Shown here in pieces: positions 12,090 through 22,560 of a stretch of 64,000 nt of DNA (positions within the stretch are counted from its first letter, which is position 1; every line of letters begins with the position of its first letter). A program made the position numbers and the translations under genes. Origin of the DNA: Fragilaria crotonensis (taxonomy: Eukaryota > Bacillariophyta > Fragilariophyceae > Fragilariales > Fragilariaceae); NCBI GenBank assembly GCA_022925895.1, contig JAKSYS010000323.1:1-64000 (forward strand). The letters run 5' to 3'. The notes beneath the pieces were generated by a model that was given only the letters and a program-made list of their open reading frames with translations, had not been told where the DNA came from and did not search any database.

Positions 12090-12560
12090 TGCATTGAATG
12101 AATCTTGTTCAAGAAGTCAATGAGCTTGGAAAGTGAAGCTGCACACCATGCAACCCACACCATTACAATTTTGTTGAATATCATCCATTTAAGTGGAAAG
12201 CATCAAATGTGCTATAGTTGCAAATTGTTCATTGAATTGCCCACTAGTCAATCAGTTTGTTGCATATCCATTGCAATCAATGGCTGCCGTCAGTATGACC
12301 AAAAAATCTTTATAATTCCTGACAGTAGCAGTTTTTGCATCTCCATTTCAGCCCTCACTTTTTGCATTTACAAAGGAATTTGGCATCCAGGACATGTTCT
12401 TTAGGATTGAGGCACATTGATTTGTGTACTAGTCTATGAGTAAGCTTAGTACATACAATCCAAGGGTGCCATCAATATCACCAATGAAGCATTGATAGGA
12501 CTATTTTCTGCAACTCCAAGTCTGAACACAGAGTATGAATTAAATTGGAGATTGTGACAA
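12090..12560 (+). repeat. Diverged extra copy of right-arm sequence
   Basis: This stretch parallels 10740-11540 in the same orientation. Shared marks are AAGAAGTCAATGAGC, CACTAGTCAAT, GGCTGCCGTC versus GGATGCCGTC, TCCAAGGGTG and CAGAGTATGAATT versus CAGAATATGAATT. It lies next to the right end of the hAT, so the arm sequence has been duplicated at least once. Confidence 0.6.
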
Positions 12561-12623
12561 TCAAATTGATTTGCCTTGCATCACACTAGGAAAAGGTACT
12601 GGAGTACCCTATGGCTACTAGCT

Positions 12624-12667
12624 ACAGGATACAGGATACAGGATACAGGATACAGGATACAGGATAC
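12624..12667. repeat. Heptamer microsatellite (ACAGGAT)n
   Basis: About six perfect tandem copies of ACAGGAT lie just inside the right subterminal region of the hAT element. Confidence 0.9.
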
Positions 12668-13343
12668 TTGGAGTACTGGAGTGCAATGGTCGATTCGTGT
12701 GGACAGGTTAAGACCACCCATTACCCACCCACGATTTGCGCAGTGGAGTTCGGACCACCCATACCCACCCACCCATTGGATGGGCGTGCCCATACCCACC
12801 CATTATCCATGGGTATGGGTGGGTACTGGGTGGGTACTGGGTATGGGTACCCAGTGCAGGACTCTGTTGTACATGCAGCAGGGACTCCAGTACTGTATTC
12901 GTAGATTAGAGCCGTAGACCACACATACACGGTATACTGCAACTGTGCTACTGGCATACAGTCGAAGACATCCTCCTGTAGAAGTGCAGTATTGAAAGAA
13001 CGTTCATTTGTCTTCGTAGTATTTGAGGAGCAATCGATTTGGCGCTGATAGGATCGTACCAGGGTATAGGGTATACAGGGACCTACTCGTAGTTGGCTGT
13101 TGCGTACACTTATTACCCAAATGTAGTTTTATATGTAGGCATACATTCGTGAATAATGCATATGAGTTCAAATTACTGTCTTGACAGGGAGGGCCGGCGG
13201 CAGATGATAGTTGAACGATTTTTGTCAGGAATAATTCTTAAATTCCCTTCCTTAATGGCTTCCACGTGGAGCTAAATTTTCTACTCCCGTCCTAAGTAAC
13301 GTGTCGTACGATGACGTCAAATCACTGACAGATAATCGGATTT

Positions 13344-14530
13344 CATACTGCATACTACGACATACGATACACGATACTATTCATAGCTGGGGCATGCTAC
13401 CGTAGTCACTTCCGCTACTGCCGCAACCTTGGAACCCGTCGTACCGGTATACTCTGTAGTCCGTGGCGAACGGGTATCATATATCGTGTACGGAGTACTG
13501 TAGAATAAGTCAGTACAAGTATAATGTAGTACAGTATGCTACTATGACTAGTAGTCTACGCCGTAGCATGTACTAGTACTGACTATAGAAAATACTACTA
13601 CAGTAGGACAAACTGGAGAGTGGAGGCCGTGGAGGACTCTGAAGACCTGAAGTGCTAAATGGGACAGTAGCTACTCTGTTTTTCGGACTCCCTGGAATTC
13701 AACGCTGACGGATTCAAACTGTTCAAACAAATGCTTGCCAATGTGATGTGTGGCATGGTATTACATGCCACAAGACTACGGTGTGCCCTGTAGGTCCTAA
13801 AGAGGTAGTACTTGTACTCGGTAGCGATAGGGGCTACTAGGGCTCAAAGCGGGTTAACGTAAAACAAGAGCAAGTGGTTGGAGTTGAAGGTAAAGAGAAG
13901 TAAAAAACTATAATTTCGATTCTTTTCTCAAAATAGGTACGTCATGATACCCACATATTAGGGGGTGATAGAAATACCTACTGCTATCTGGTTCAGTGTT
14001 CTAAAACAATTCTTGTCCTCCCATTAGTAGTAGTGATAGCTTCAACCTAAAGACTGAGCTGCCCCACACTCCCGCATCATAAACAGCAAAACATCTACTC
14101 TACTGCAGGGGTACGTACTGCCTGAACCCTTATCACATAAACCTCTCACATCATTAACAGCAAAACATCTACAAGAAGGGTATGTACTCCCTGAACCCTT
14201 ATCATCGAACCCTCTGGTGTAGGATAGAATGACACAAGGACATCCGTAGTTTTTTTTAAATTGAACGAGTTATATATGGGAACATTTAGCAAGATATCAC
14301 TAGGTACCCGACCTCGGCACCTTCTCAATGTTGGAGGGAGTGAAGGATTAGGGATATGTACCATGGTAACAACCTTATGTACTCTACCGGTAGTTGTATG
14401 ATAAAAAGACACATGGACAACAACCATCAACAACGAAACGGCACTTGGACGAGACTTCTACTCTACTAGAGCGTGGTAGAGTGGTGGGCTCGGCAGGAGT
14501 GGCAAAAGAATAACGGCAAGAGTGGCAAAA
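13344..14530. other. gene-free spacer with GTAC clusters and a 74-bp tandem duplication
   Basis: No gene is recognised. Seven GTAC sites fall within 13441-13580. At 14075-14218 a unit of about 74 bp is duplicated in tandem: CATCAT(A/T)AACAGCAAAACATCTAC starts at 14075 and 14149, and each copy runs to CTGAACCCTTATCA and beyond. Confidence 0.6.
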
Positions 14531-14645
14531 GAACAACACCCGGGATTCCAACGTGGTCCCCCACCGTAGTACTAACCGGGCCCGACGATGCTTAACTTCG
14601 CTGAGCAGACGGGGAAGCGGTGCTGTCATCGTGGTATGGTCGTTC
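14531..14645 (-). rRNA. 5S ribosomal RNA
   Basis: On the minus strand the sequence shows the standard 5S order: ACGACCATACCAC, then CCCCGTCTGCTCAGCGAAGT, TTAAGC, GTCGGGCCCGGTTAGTAC, TACGGTGGGGGACCACGT and AATCCCGGGTG. The ends pair as helix I (GAACGAC at the 5' end with GTTGTTC at the 3' end, one G-U). A TTTT run follows immediately (14530-14527), the expected RNA polymerase III terminator. The A-box and C-box regions of the internal promoter are recognisable. At 115 nt it is slightly short of the usual 117-120. Part of the loop and helix sequence near the 3' half (GTTGG where GTGGG is common) differs, so a diverged copy cannot be excluded. It is a single copy in this window, not linked to a 45S unit. 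Confidence 0.88.
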
Positions 14646-15614
14646 CTGATAGTAGGTTTCGAATCAAAGTATCTAATAACTCTATTATATCTTTATTGGC
14701 TGGCACCTGGCACCCAGGGATTGGAAAAATAATACTGTCCCACGTTGAATCTGGTATTACAGTCCTCCGGTAGGTAGAATGGTATTGTGCTGTTGCACTG
14801 GGAGGTATTTTGGTATTGAAAAATCCTTCAGTCCGGTATAAATATAACTTCTCTTCATTTTTGGAAGCGCAGTACTTACTCGGTTCCATTGGTTTCGTCC
14901 GGTAGGTATAATGGTAGTAAAAACACTACAGTAACAGTAAACTGCAGTACTACAGTACAGAAATGAACCGTATACACACTGATGCAGGACAGAACATTTA
15001 TAGAAATTCAGGCTGGTATTCCCGAACACCGGAATTCAAAATACTACCGACTAAACTCAGTAGAAAATAACCATGGGTCCTGGTTACTGGTTGGTATATT
15101 GCAACTCGCAGGTAACCAGTTATTGGGCATTTTAAAAATCACAGTAGTGGTACAGTATTATACCGTCGGTATTTGGTTACCGGTACCGGTGGTTATTTAC
15201 TTCCAATCCCTGCCTGGCACCTCCCAATCCCTCTTTCCCTGCCAATATACTGCACTGCTGTACTGAGTACAAATACTACTGTACCAGTACGATCTTTAGA
15301 TTGTACAGTATGCATATGGCGTACAGTTCCCTCCGAGCAATATTCACAGAAGGTATCACATGTACAGTATGACATATGCTTACGTGCATACTACTAGCTA
15401 GTAGCTACGCGTGTACACCGGTAGTACAAGGTACAAGGTAGACTGAGCAAGTTGCAATACTGATCAGCCGACAGCGCGACGAGTAAACCTCATTAAGGCG
15501 AACACAACGCGTTGACCAAGGAACTATTGAACCCCACCTCCCTCTTTCTGTGCCACCTCACTTCACCATTGAAAGCAAATCTATTTATAAGATCATATCA
15601 TAATTCAACAATAC
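14646..15614. other. gene-free spacer
   Basis: This region is rich in short repeats (TTGGTATTG, GGTAACCAGT, GTACAGTA). A weak inverted pair, CAGGGATTGGAA near 14715 and its complement TTCCAATCCCTG near 15202, could mark a decayed MITE. No gene is seen. The last part is the 5' flank of SmD3. Confidence 0.4.
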
Positions 15615-16169
15615 AATGAGTAAGTGGTTACATGAACGCTGCCCAACATACTTGCTTCCCACGAAATTTTCTTGGCATGAACTCACCAGTGTACATCACG
15701 GCACCATGGTTATCAGGTAACGTGAGTGTCCCTATTAAGCTTTTATTTGAGGCAGAAGGAATGAAAATAACAGTAGAGGTGAGCATCATGACATCATGAC
15801 TGATGTCGCCGCATTACAAAAATATCGCGTAAAACGAACTCCCCTCTCACACGCACAAACTTGCCATTTGTTCTTGTACAGCTCAAATCAGGCGAAATCT
15901 ACCGAGGTCTCTTGGTGAGCGCCGAAGACACCATGAACGTGAGTCTCTCTGATGTTATTCGAACGGCTCGTAATGGCCAAATTTCGAAACTCCCCAATGT
16001 CTATTTGCGAGGATCGTCGATTCGGTTCATCGCACTGCCAGATTTGTTGAAGAACGCGCCAGTCTTCAAGAAGGTACAGACAATGAAGAGAAAAATGGAA
16101 GAATCGCAATCGCAACAGCGTGGCGGAAGTGGAGGTGGAAAGCAGAATAAGAGAAAACGGACGGAATGA
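15615..16169 (+). CDS. SmD3: Small nuclear ribonucleoprotein SmD3
   Basis: SmD3 is one of seven Sm proteins forming the ring on U1, U2, U4 and U5 snRNAs. Three coding exons are inferred. The first is 15615-15618, with only four coding bases (ATGA). The others are 15717-15778 and 15882-16169. Introns of 98 nt (GTAAGT...TATCAG) and 103 nt (GTGAGC...GTACAG) separate them. The spliced 117-aa product begins MSNVSVPIKLLFEAEG, matching the SmD3 N terminus, and continues with Sm1 (ELKSGEIYRGLL...AEDTMNVSL) and Sm2 (VYLRGSSIRFIALPD). The segment LPDLLKNAPVF is specific to D3 rather than LSm4. The C terminus is basic with a Gly/Lys/Arg tail, as in the family. Confidence 0.93.
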
Positions 16170-17174
16170 AGACTGGGGGATGTTTAATTGAGCTTGATGT
16201 CTTGAGATGTGCTACAACGATAGGGTGTCGGAGCTAGCATGCGACATAGGACATAGGACTTGAAAATGCTTTAATTTCTAGAAAACCTTTTCGAGTTCGT
16301 GTCCATGCAATTGCCTCTGAGATTAGACATTCTAAGCGATTGTTAATAGATGATGAGTAAGGAGCAGACTTCATCCTCCTTCATCCGCCCGCAGGAATCA
16401 GCATATGAGTTGGGTGATCGGTCAACCCCTAATGCGTCCTGCTAATACAAGGACACTCTGTATGGTCTCATTCTACGTTAGCATCTGTTCTGCAGGTGCC
16501 ACCATGTGCCACAAAAATCGGAAGAATGTGAACCACTGTAATGGAAATATTGAAGTAGTCACGATGGCAGTAAGGGAGCGCGAAGAAGTTGCTAAATGCA
16601 GCGACGGGAGGCGAAAGAGCCTTCCTTAAATGGCGCTATACTTCAAAGTTATTCGAGTCCATCTCGATATCTCGAATCTCGATTAGGGAGAATACTTATT
16701 GCTGCAGCGACTTACATGGTTCAGTACGAGTACACCGTGCACTGTACTGTTACACTTGAAGCCCGTATCGTTGCTACATTGTGAACGCGGTGGAACAGAC
16801 TCGTACGACTACAGTAGTAGAGTACTCTCTTGACTCTAGAACTCCAGTACCTCGAGAGTATGTCGTACAGTTCTGTACTAGCAGCATGCTTTGAGGTTTT
16901 TTTGGCGCGAAATTTGTGACAAAGCGGAGTACAGAACGAAGATCGATGCTGTACAATTCAAAAATGCGCGAACAACCATACTCTACCGGGAGCTAGAGAT
17001 TAGATTTACGGTACTGCAGTATGAACTACCGAGCTCAGACTACAAAGATGAGATCAACGGTACTTAGTACAAGTACGACGTGGAGAGCGCATGAAGTATG
17101 AAGGTAGATGAAATTTCACGCATCATTCAATCGTCGTGCTTAAATACCTCTCATCCTTGCTCTCTAGCGTCGCC
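16170..17174. other. intergenic spacer
   Basis: About 1 kb lies between SmD3 and RFC4 with no supported gene. The right half carries GTAC palindromes, and its end forms the RFC4 5' flank. Confidence 0.5.
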
Positions 17175-18393
17175 ATGTCAAAAGAAGCTGTAGACATCGG
17201 AACTCCGTGGGTGGAACGATACCGCCCGAAGAATCTGCAGGAAGTATCCCATCAGTCTGAGGTCGTCGCCACACTGCAAAATGCAGTTGAAACAGGACGC
17301 TTACCGCACTTGTTGCTGTATGGGTGAGTGTGTGGCCAACTTTGTTGCAGCGATGAAATGTTGACATGAGATGCTCAAGCCACTCTTTCTGCAGTCCGCC
17401 AGGAACAGGGAAAACGTCAGTGGCGCTAGCCCTATGTCGTCAACTATGGCATCCATCCCACTGGCGTCGTCGCGTCTTGGAGTTGAACGCATCCGACGAG
17501 AGAGGAATTTCCGTAGTGCGTGATAAGATTAAGCACTTTGCATCTCTATCAGTCGGCGGACCTCCTAAGAAGAGCGCCACCTCATTCTTTGGGCAGAAAG
17601 GCGACTCTGAAGACGAAGAAGATGACTACAACAGTTATCCGAACCCTCCTTTCAAAATTATCATACTCGACGAGGCAGATACAGTTACCACCGATGCACA
17701 AGCAGCGTTGCGACGCATCATTGTACGTATTCGCTTACAAATATTTCCTTCTTCGTATCAAGTTGACTTCTAACCCTTTCCTAATCTTCGTAGGAAGCCC
17801 ATTCTCGTATTACGCGCTTTATTCTCATTTGCAACTACGTCACTCGCATTATTGAACCACTGGCCTCGCGTTGCGCCAAATTCAGATTTCAACCCCTTCC
17901 TGCCGCGAGTATGAAGGATCGCTTGGTGACAATATCCACCAAGGAGGGCTGCCCCTTTTCGGACGAGCAATTGGATGACATTTTGGAACTTGCCGGGGGA
18001 GACATGCGACGTGCCGTCACCACGCTCCAGTCGGCGCATGCGCTGTCCGTCGCGGGACCACTCTCCAAGGCGGATTTGAGTGAATTGGCGGGTCTGCCTC
18101 CGACGGATGTTGTGGATGCAGTTTGGGCCAACTTGACCACGTTTGATAAGATGCAAGAGGCTATCGACAACGTTTGCGCCGAAGGCTATTCAGCACAAGC
18201 TTTACTGGTATCCTTCATGAATAGGGTACTCGACGACCCAGTCTTGAACGAGCTCTCGAAAGCCAAGCTGGCCATTCGAATTGCCGAAGCAGAAAAGAAT
18301 TTGATTGACGGTGCTGACGAATACTTGCAGCTCATGACAGTATGCAGCATGGCCTTGTCGTGCATGGAGCAATCGCGACTCTCCAAACAGTAG
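17175..18393 (+). CDS. RFC4: Replication factor C small subunit, RFC4 type
   Basis: This is a clamp-loader AAA+ subunit that opens PCNA and loads it at primer-template junctions. Exons are 17175-17323, 17395-17722 and 17794-18393. Both introns are 71 nt (GTGAGT...CTGCAG and GTACGT...TCGTAG), giving 358 aa. The first intron splits the glycine codon of Walker A, and splicing gives [13 protein letters not shown]. Other landmarks are [11 protein letters not shown] (RFC box III region), the Walker B IILDEAD, and [20 protein letters not shown] with the arginine-finger SRC motif. CNYV...RIIEPL matches human RFC4 (yeast Rfc2) rather than RFC2, RFC3 or RFC5. The C-terminal collar ends [17 protein letters not shown] 20-residue acidic insert (GDSEDEEDD) before Walker B is lineage-specific. 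Confidence 0.93.
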
Positions 18394-19683
18394 GTAGTAA
18401 TGCTAGTATCGAACGGATCCAATCGTGCTTCAAATTTGATGAGTGTATCTTTTTGCGCTTGTCAACCACCGATTGTCGCGGGATGATTCCAGAACCCAGT
18501 GCGTCGCAAGCTATGATCTCCGTACGTTCCAAGTGATTGGTCTCATTGCGTAGTCCCGAAAGCAGATCAAATTTCTGTTTTGTATTGATGGTTGGTGTCT
18601 TGGGTTCAACCTAGTCCGAGTCGGGTATGCCTGAACGGTCGTTTACTGTCGAAGATAAGTCGAGTTCCGAGTCGGTATCCAAGACAAGTCGCCTGCGAAA
18701 CACGAAACAGGGATTAGGGATCCTATCGCAAGAGTAAGGACGTCAGCCTTTGATGTCGCTTGTGATTAAAGCGGATTCGCTTGTATCGATACCGTAGACC
18801 GACTCCCGCATTGACACACGACTAGCCGCGTCTTTCGAGTGACTATCAGAAGCTATGAGTTTCGGGTCGTGGCTCGCTAAACCCGCCTATTTTCTCCGAA
18901 TTCCCACATTTAAGGGACGAGAGGGACAGACATGTGTGATGCCAACGCAAAAGGTGAAAGATTTGGCGTTCAGACCTTTCAAAATCTTGATGGGGTTACA
19001 AATCTCAGCTAGCCGACCTTGTCGACTCGGCATTTTTTCCTTGGCGCACCCGCAAGCAAACAAATTGAACGTGATACACCACCCACGAATGGAAATGGGG
19101 TGAGTACTAATAAAAACCGTTCATCAGCGTCTCGCTTCATTAGCGTGGGTTGCCATCTCGCTTGAATGCTTTTCAATTCCGCTAGGCATTCGAATTATAG
19201 CCCGGCTGTGGCTAGGTCTGAATTGAATCGCCAATATCGTCGTATCGTTTGAATTGCAGTAGACAGGGACGCCATGGTCCATGGTTAAGATCCAACGCTG
19301 CCAAGGTATGGGTAGGGACTTCCGGGATATCAGTAAATCGTGAGCCGAATGCACATGGAAAGAATCTGGTGCTCATCCGGTTAACCGTTATTTTCTTCTT
19401 CGTATACCGCACGACTGCAGCCAGCGCGTGGACTCATCTCCACCGTAGCGGTGCGGTATCTTTTGAACTTTCCCATAAATGCGACGTCTTTCATTGAAAT
19501 GATACAAGATTGTATACGCATTTAATGATTTGAAGATACCAGATAACTGTTCCCTGCCTTCTCCGTCTCCCTCAGTTCTTCGACACGAACTTTTGATCCC
19601 CCCATTTCACAATTGTTATTCTTTGATTCAAGACGACTCGTCCACATCCACTTGTTGGTTTGCGAACTAACATTTCATGTCAC
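18394..19683. other. intergenic spacer
   Basis: About 1.3 kb without a recognisable gene. Base composition is even, with fewer GTAC sites than the transposon-rich spacers. The last 200 bp are the likely promoter of the next gene. Confidence 0.5.
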
Positions 19684-20709
19684 ATGCCTCCTTCACTTCG
19701 CAGGAACAATCCTGAATTGACAGAAAACTTGAATGGCAATCACAGCGCGAGGATCAGATCTGCGGCCAAGGTAAGTCGGGGTACATCAAAACCTCAATCG
19801 TGAATGCCTTGTTCTCATAAATGATATGCTTTTCCTTTCTCGAAGTCAACTCTCCAGAAGCAACATATGACAGGGGTCATGGAACCGCATGCAAATGATA
19901 TCTTGATGGGCCGCGGAGGTAAAAACAATCAGCACGTGGGCAACGAGAAATTCCGAGGATTGGCGCGCCTGCAATCCGAACGATACCGGCTGGCTTCGAA
20001 AAAGGGCAAGTCCACCATCTCTCGCGAGCTGGTCAGGCAAGTTCGCATGATGAATCCACCTGGACGATTTCTGAAAAAGAACATCGATTCGGGTGAATTG
20101 GAAGATGTAGGCGATGATGTGGCGCGCGAGAAAGCTAGTCAAGTCTTGCGAGATGCGGTGTCAGTGACAACACCGCCCCACCAAGGGGACGAACAAGAAA
20201 GTGAAGGAGAAACAGTTCAACGCGAGGAAAAAGTAACCGTGTCAAGTGAACAAAAGCGGCCCGTTTCAGCCCCGACAGTTATGGCAACCTTACCTAGACG
20301 ACGGTCATGGGAAGAAACTGAAAGATACAGCTACGAGACTCACCGCTACGAGCCTCGTCTGTACGAGACCCGAAGCTACGATTCTGGAAGATACGACGCT
20401 CAAAACACTCCTGCACCAGTCACTTCAGCATATTATCCTCCTGTCACACCATCGCTTAGTTCCGCAAAGCGACTACGTTACCATTCTGATGCTTGGGATG
20501 ATCGATTGGTGAGTCAGGTACAAACAAGTCCGATTGTATCGTCTCAGTATCGATATCGTGACTACGCCCGACCGTACGCCTCGGAACCGAACATCTACGG
20601 TCGCGATATTTATGCTCCGGAGGCCAGAGTCCGCGATACGAATCCAGGTCTGGATGAGTTCGATCTTTTCAACGGAAAGCTGTTGGAAAGTGACGGTGAG
20701 GAGGAATAG
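19684..20709 (+). CDS. DUF6824-type protein, diatom family
   Basis: A nuclear-type protein of unknown function belonging to a family (DUF6824) that is abundant in diatoms. Two exons are inferred: 19684-19770 and 19846-20709, with a 75-nt intron (GTAAGT...TCGAAG, phase 0), giving 316 aa. The conserved domain is near the N terminus: NDILMGRGGKNNQHVGNEKF, then GKSTISRELVRQV and PPGRFLKK. A Tyr-rich stretch (ERYSYETHRYEPRLYETRSY) forms short Y-E/D-T/S/P repeats in the middle, and the C terminus is acidic. An alternative start is the ATG at 19867 in exon 2, which would drop the first exon. The spliced form is preferred because both splice sites are strong and the frame holds. Members are suspected transcription regulators, but no catalytic motif supports a role. 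Confidence 0.82.
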
Positions 20710-21212
20710 ATAAGGTCTTTGCAGCTTGTTCATCGACACGAAGTCGCCACCTGACCGTTAAAGCAACCAAGTGATGCATGCAAAAATCGTATCCCTCGTC
20801 CTTGTTCTGATCTCAACCTAGCTAATGCCTTTGGATAACACATGAGTTAAGCTGGGCAAGTTTAAATATCGAAATCTGCAACATGTCTCCATTCTTGGCA
20901 GCTGGACTTGAGGTTCTTGGCACGCCACAGACTCAAAACATTCAACAGATGATACTGGTACCGGTAGTCATTGGATTGGGGGTGGGGTGTGGCATGTGCC
21001 TGCCTTTCCAGAGACCCCCACAGTCCACGAGTCAACCCAAGACTCAGAGGATCATTCTTCACCTTTATATGGTCTGTCGATTATCCGTCTCACATGTAAA
21101 GGGCATAAATGACACATGGTGGGCTTTGATGCTACTCCGATAGTCCGATGTCCGGTGTCCTAAGTAAACTGTTCGTACTACAGTGCTGGAGTACGCCCAC
21201 AGTTAACCTCTG
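20710..21212. other. intergenic spacer
   Basis: About 500 bp between the DUF6824 gene and the MULE-like element. No gene is recognised. Confidence 0.45.
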
Positions 21213-21221
21213 AGTTCCAAC

Positions 21222-22257
21222 GGGAATGCCTAATGCACTAAAACTTAAGGAGCAAACTAAAGCCCTAAACCAATCAGAATCCGCGGAGACGTCATAGGGG
21301 AGAGGGGTAAAAATAGTCATCTGAGGTGATCGTTATCTTATACATGCATATAAATGTATATTCAAATTGCACGCCGGCATCGCAACGCTACGTTTTCAAC
21401 GTCCAGTTTTGAAATTAGATAAGGAAAATAGTACTGCACTATTAAACTTACGTAGTCCACAGTAGGTAGAATCACGTAGAAACGGTCTTGAAAAGACTGG
21501 TACGCATCCGGATGAGCACAAAACAATTAAATTGTATTTTGACAATGGACCTCAACTGTTGACAGTTGAGGGTCCATTCTCTTGTAGTTGACCCTTTTTA
21601 ACTTTCCAATCTGTATCCTCTATTCATGTTAATTGTAGTCTGTCAGTTGTAGTGACCATGGGAGTGAAGCTGTTTTGATTGATTTTCATCGCATTTTTCC
21701 AAGGGTCTCACCTGACAACAACACCGGCGTACGGAAACATGTTGTATGGCGTACTGTCGTAGTAGCATTACTCGTACTGAAGTAGTTGCATCGTATCGAT
21801 TTACTGTTTTTCATATCAATACATGTCACGTGCTACTGTAGTAACGACGACAAACTCCCGTAGACATCCAGTATCAGACGATCGTTGATTTGTCTTCGTA
21901 GTATTTCAGGAGCCGATTTGTACGAAGACACGCCAACCTGGTACAATGTATGCATACAAGTCCTTGTGTGCATACAGATTACGTATCGTATATATCGTAT
22001 GCCCATGCATTTGCATAAATGAATGTGAGTTCAAAACTCGAATGCACATGAAGATCCTCTCTTACATGTGTCTAAGATTATGTATGTATACGAATATGCA
22101 TGATCGAATTTTTCAAAGCCTCGATCGAAGTGCTTTATTTAGAGAGGGGGGTGCAAATAGTCATTGAGGACGAAACTCGAAATGATGACGTCTCCGCGGA
22201 TTCTGATTGGTTTAGTGTTTAGTTTGCTCCTTAAGTTTTAGTGCATTAGGCATTCCC
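21222..22257. mobile_element. MULE-like non-autonomous transposon, 1.04 kb
   Basis: The terminal inverted repeats run about 73 bp (21222-21295 and 22185-22257) and are nearly identical; both begin GGGAATGCCTAATGCACTAA. They are flanked by a perfect 9-bp duplication AGTTCCAAC (21213-21221 and 22258-22266). Long inverted repeats with a 9-bp duplication are the hallmark of Mutator-like elements. No transposase is encoded. The interior contains a copy of the hairpin repeat (21450-21780) shared with 7377-7700, and a block containing ATTTGTCTTCGTAGTATTT shared with about 13005. Confidence 0.88.
21450..21780 (+). repeat. Dispersed repeat with strong hairpin, copy 2
   Basis: The counterpart of 7377-7700, inside the MULE-like element. 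The hairpin GACCTCAACTG...CAGTTGAGGGTC lies at about 21549-21580. The flanking GTAGTTGACCC and GGGAGTGAAGCTGTTTT are conserved. Confidence 0.75.
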
Positions 22258-22396
22258 AGTTCCAACTCCAAACGTGGCGGCGTGCAGCCTGCAGGATGCA
22301 AGAAGGGGTGATTGAAGTATGCCATCAGCTTGTACAGAAGTATGTCGTAATCAAAGGGTTGTAAGTCATACTAGCACCTTGTCCCCCGGTATTGTA

Positions 22397-22560
22397 AGCC
22401 CCTTACTCCAGATTCCAAGGCTTTATTAGGAAGTAAGCACGTCCCACTGCTCTAGCTAGCACCGGTTCTGGGAGTGTTAGCCCCTTACTCCAGATGCCAA
22501 GGCGTTATTAGGAAGTAAGCACGTCCCACTGCTCTAGCTAGCACCGGTTCTGGGAGTGAA
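22397..22560. repeat. 82-bp tandem duplication
   Basis: Two adjacent 82-bp copies (22397-22478 and 22479-22560) begin AGCCCCTTACTCCAGAT. They differ at only about two internal positions plus the last bases. The near identity suggests a recent duplication. Confidence 0.92.

Larger units (their letters stand above)
7759..12866. mobile_element. hAT-type DNA transposon, 5.1 kb, degenerate
   Basis: The terminal inverted repeat CAGAGTCCTGCACTGGGTA is perfect over 19 bp at both ends. It is flanked by a perfect 8-bp duplication TTGTACAT (7751-7758 and 12867-12874), which is diagnostic of hAT insertion. Subterminal DNA at both ends is dense in ACCCACCC/GGGTGGGT motifs, likely transposase-binding sites. 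The interior holds a broken hAT-like transposase (8100-9207) and a large inverted repeat (9490-11530) plus a further diverged copy. It sits in an older inverted-repeat element. It is longer than a typical hAT (2.5-4.5 kb) because of the internal repeats. Confidence 0.88.
7193..13343. mobile_element. Old inverted-repeat (MULE-like?) element hosting a hAT insertion
   Basis: A 36-bp sequence at 7193-7228 returns inverted at 13308-13343 with two mismatches (core CTGTCAGTGATTTGACGT). Between these ends, 7377-7700 and about 12958-13170 match, in the same order, the interior of the MULE-like element at 21222-22257. The 5.1-kb hAT at 7759-12866 separates the two blocks. I infer an older, roughly 1-kb non-autonomous element that was split by the hAT. 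I found no matching target duplication outside 7193 and 13343, so the exact ends and superfamily are uncertain. Confidence 0.55.

Noticed and set aside
17324-17394. Frameshift in RFC4
   Set aside because: It is a standard 71-nt GT-AG intron that splits the Walker A glycine codon. Splicing gives a complete motif.
22397-22560. Possible CRISPR-like direct repeats
   Set aside because: There are only two adjacent copies without spacers, and the genome is eukaryotic.
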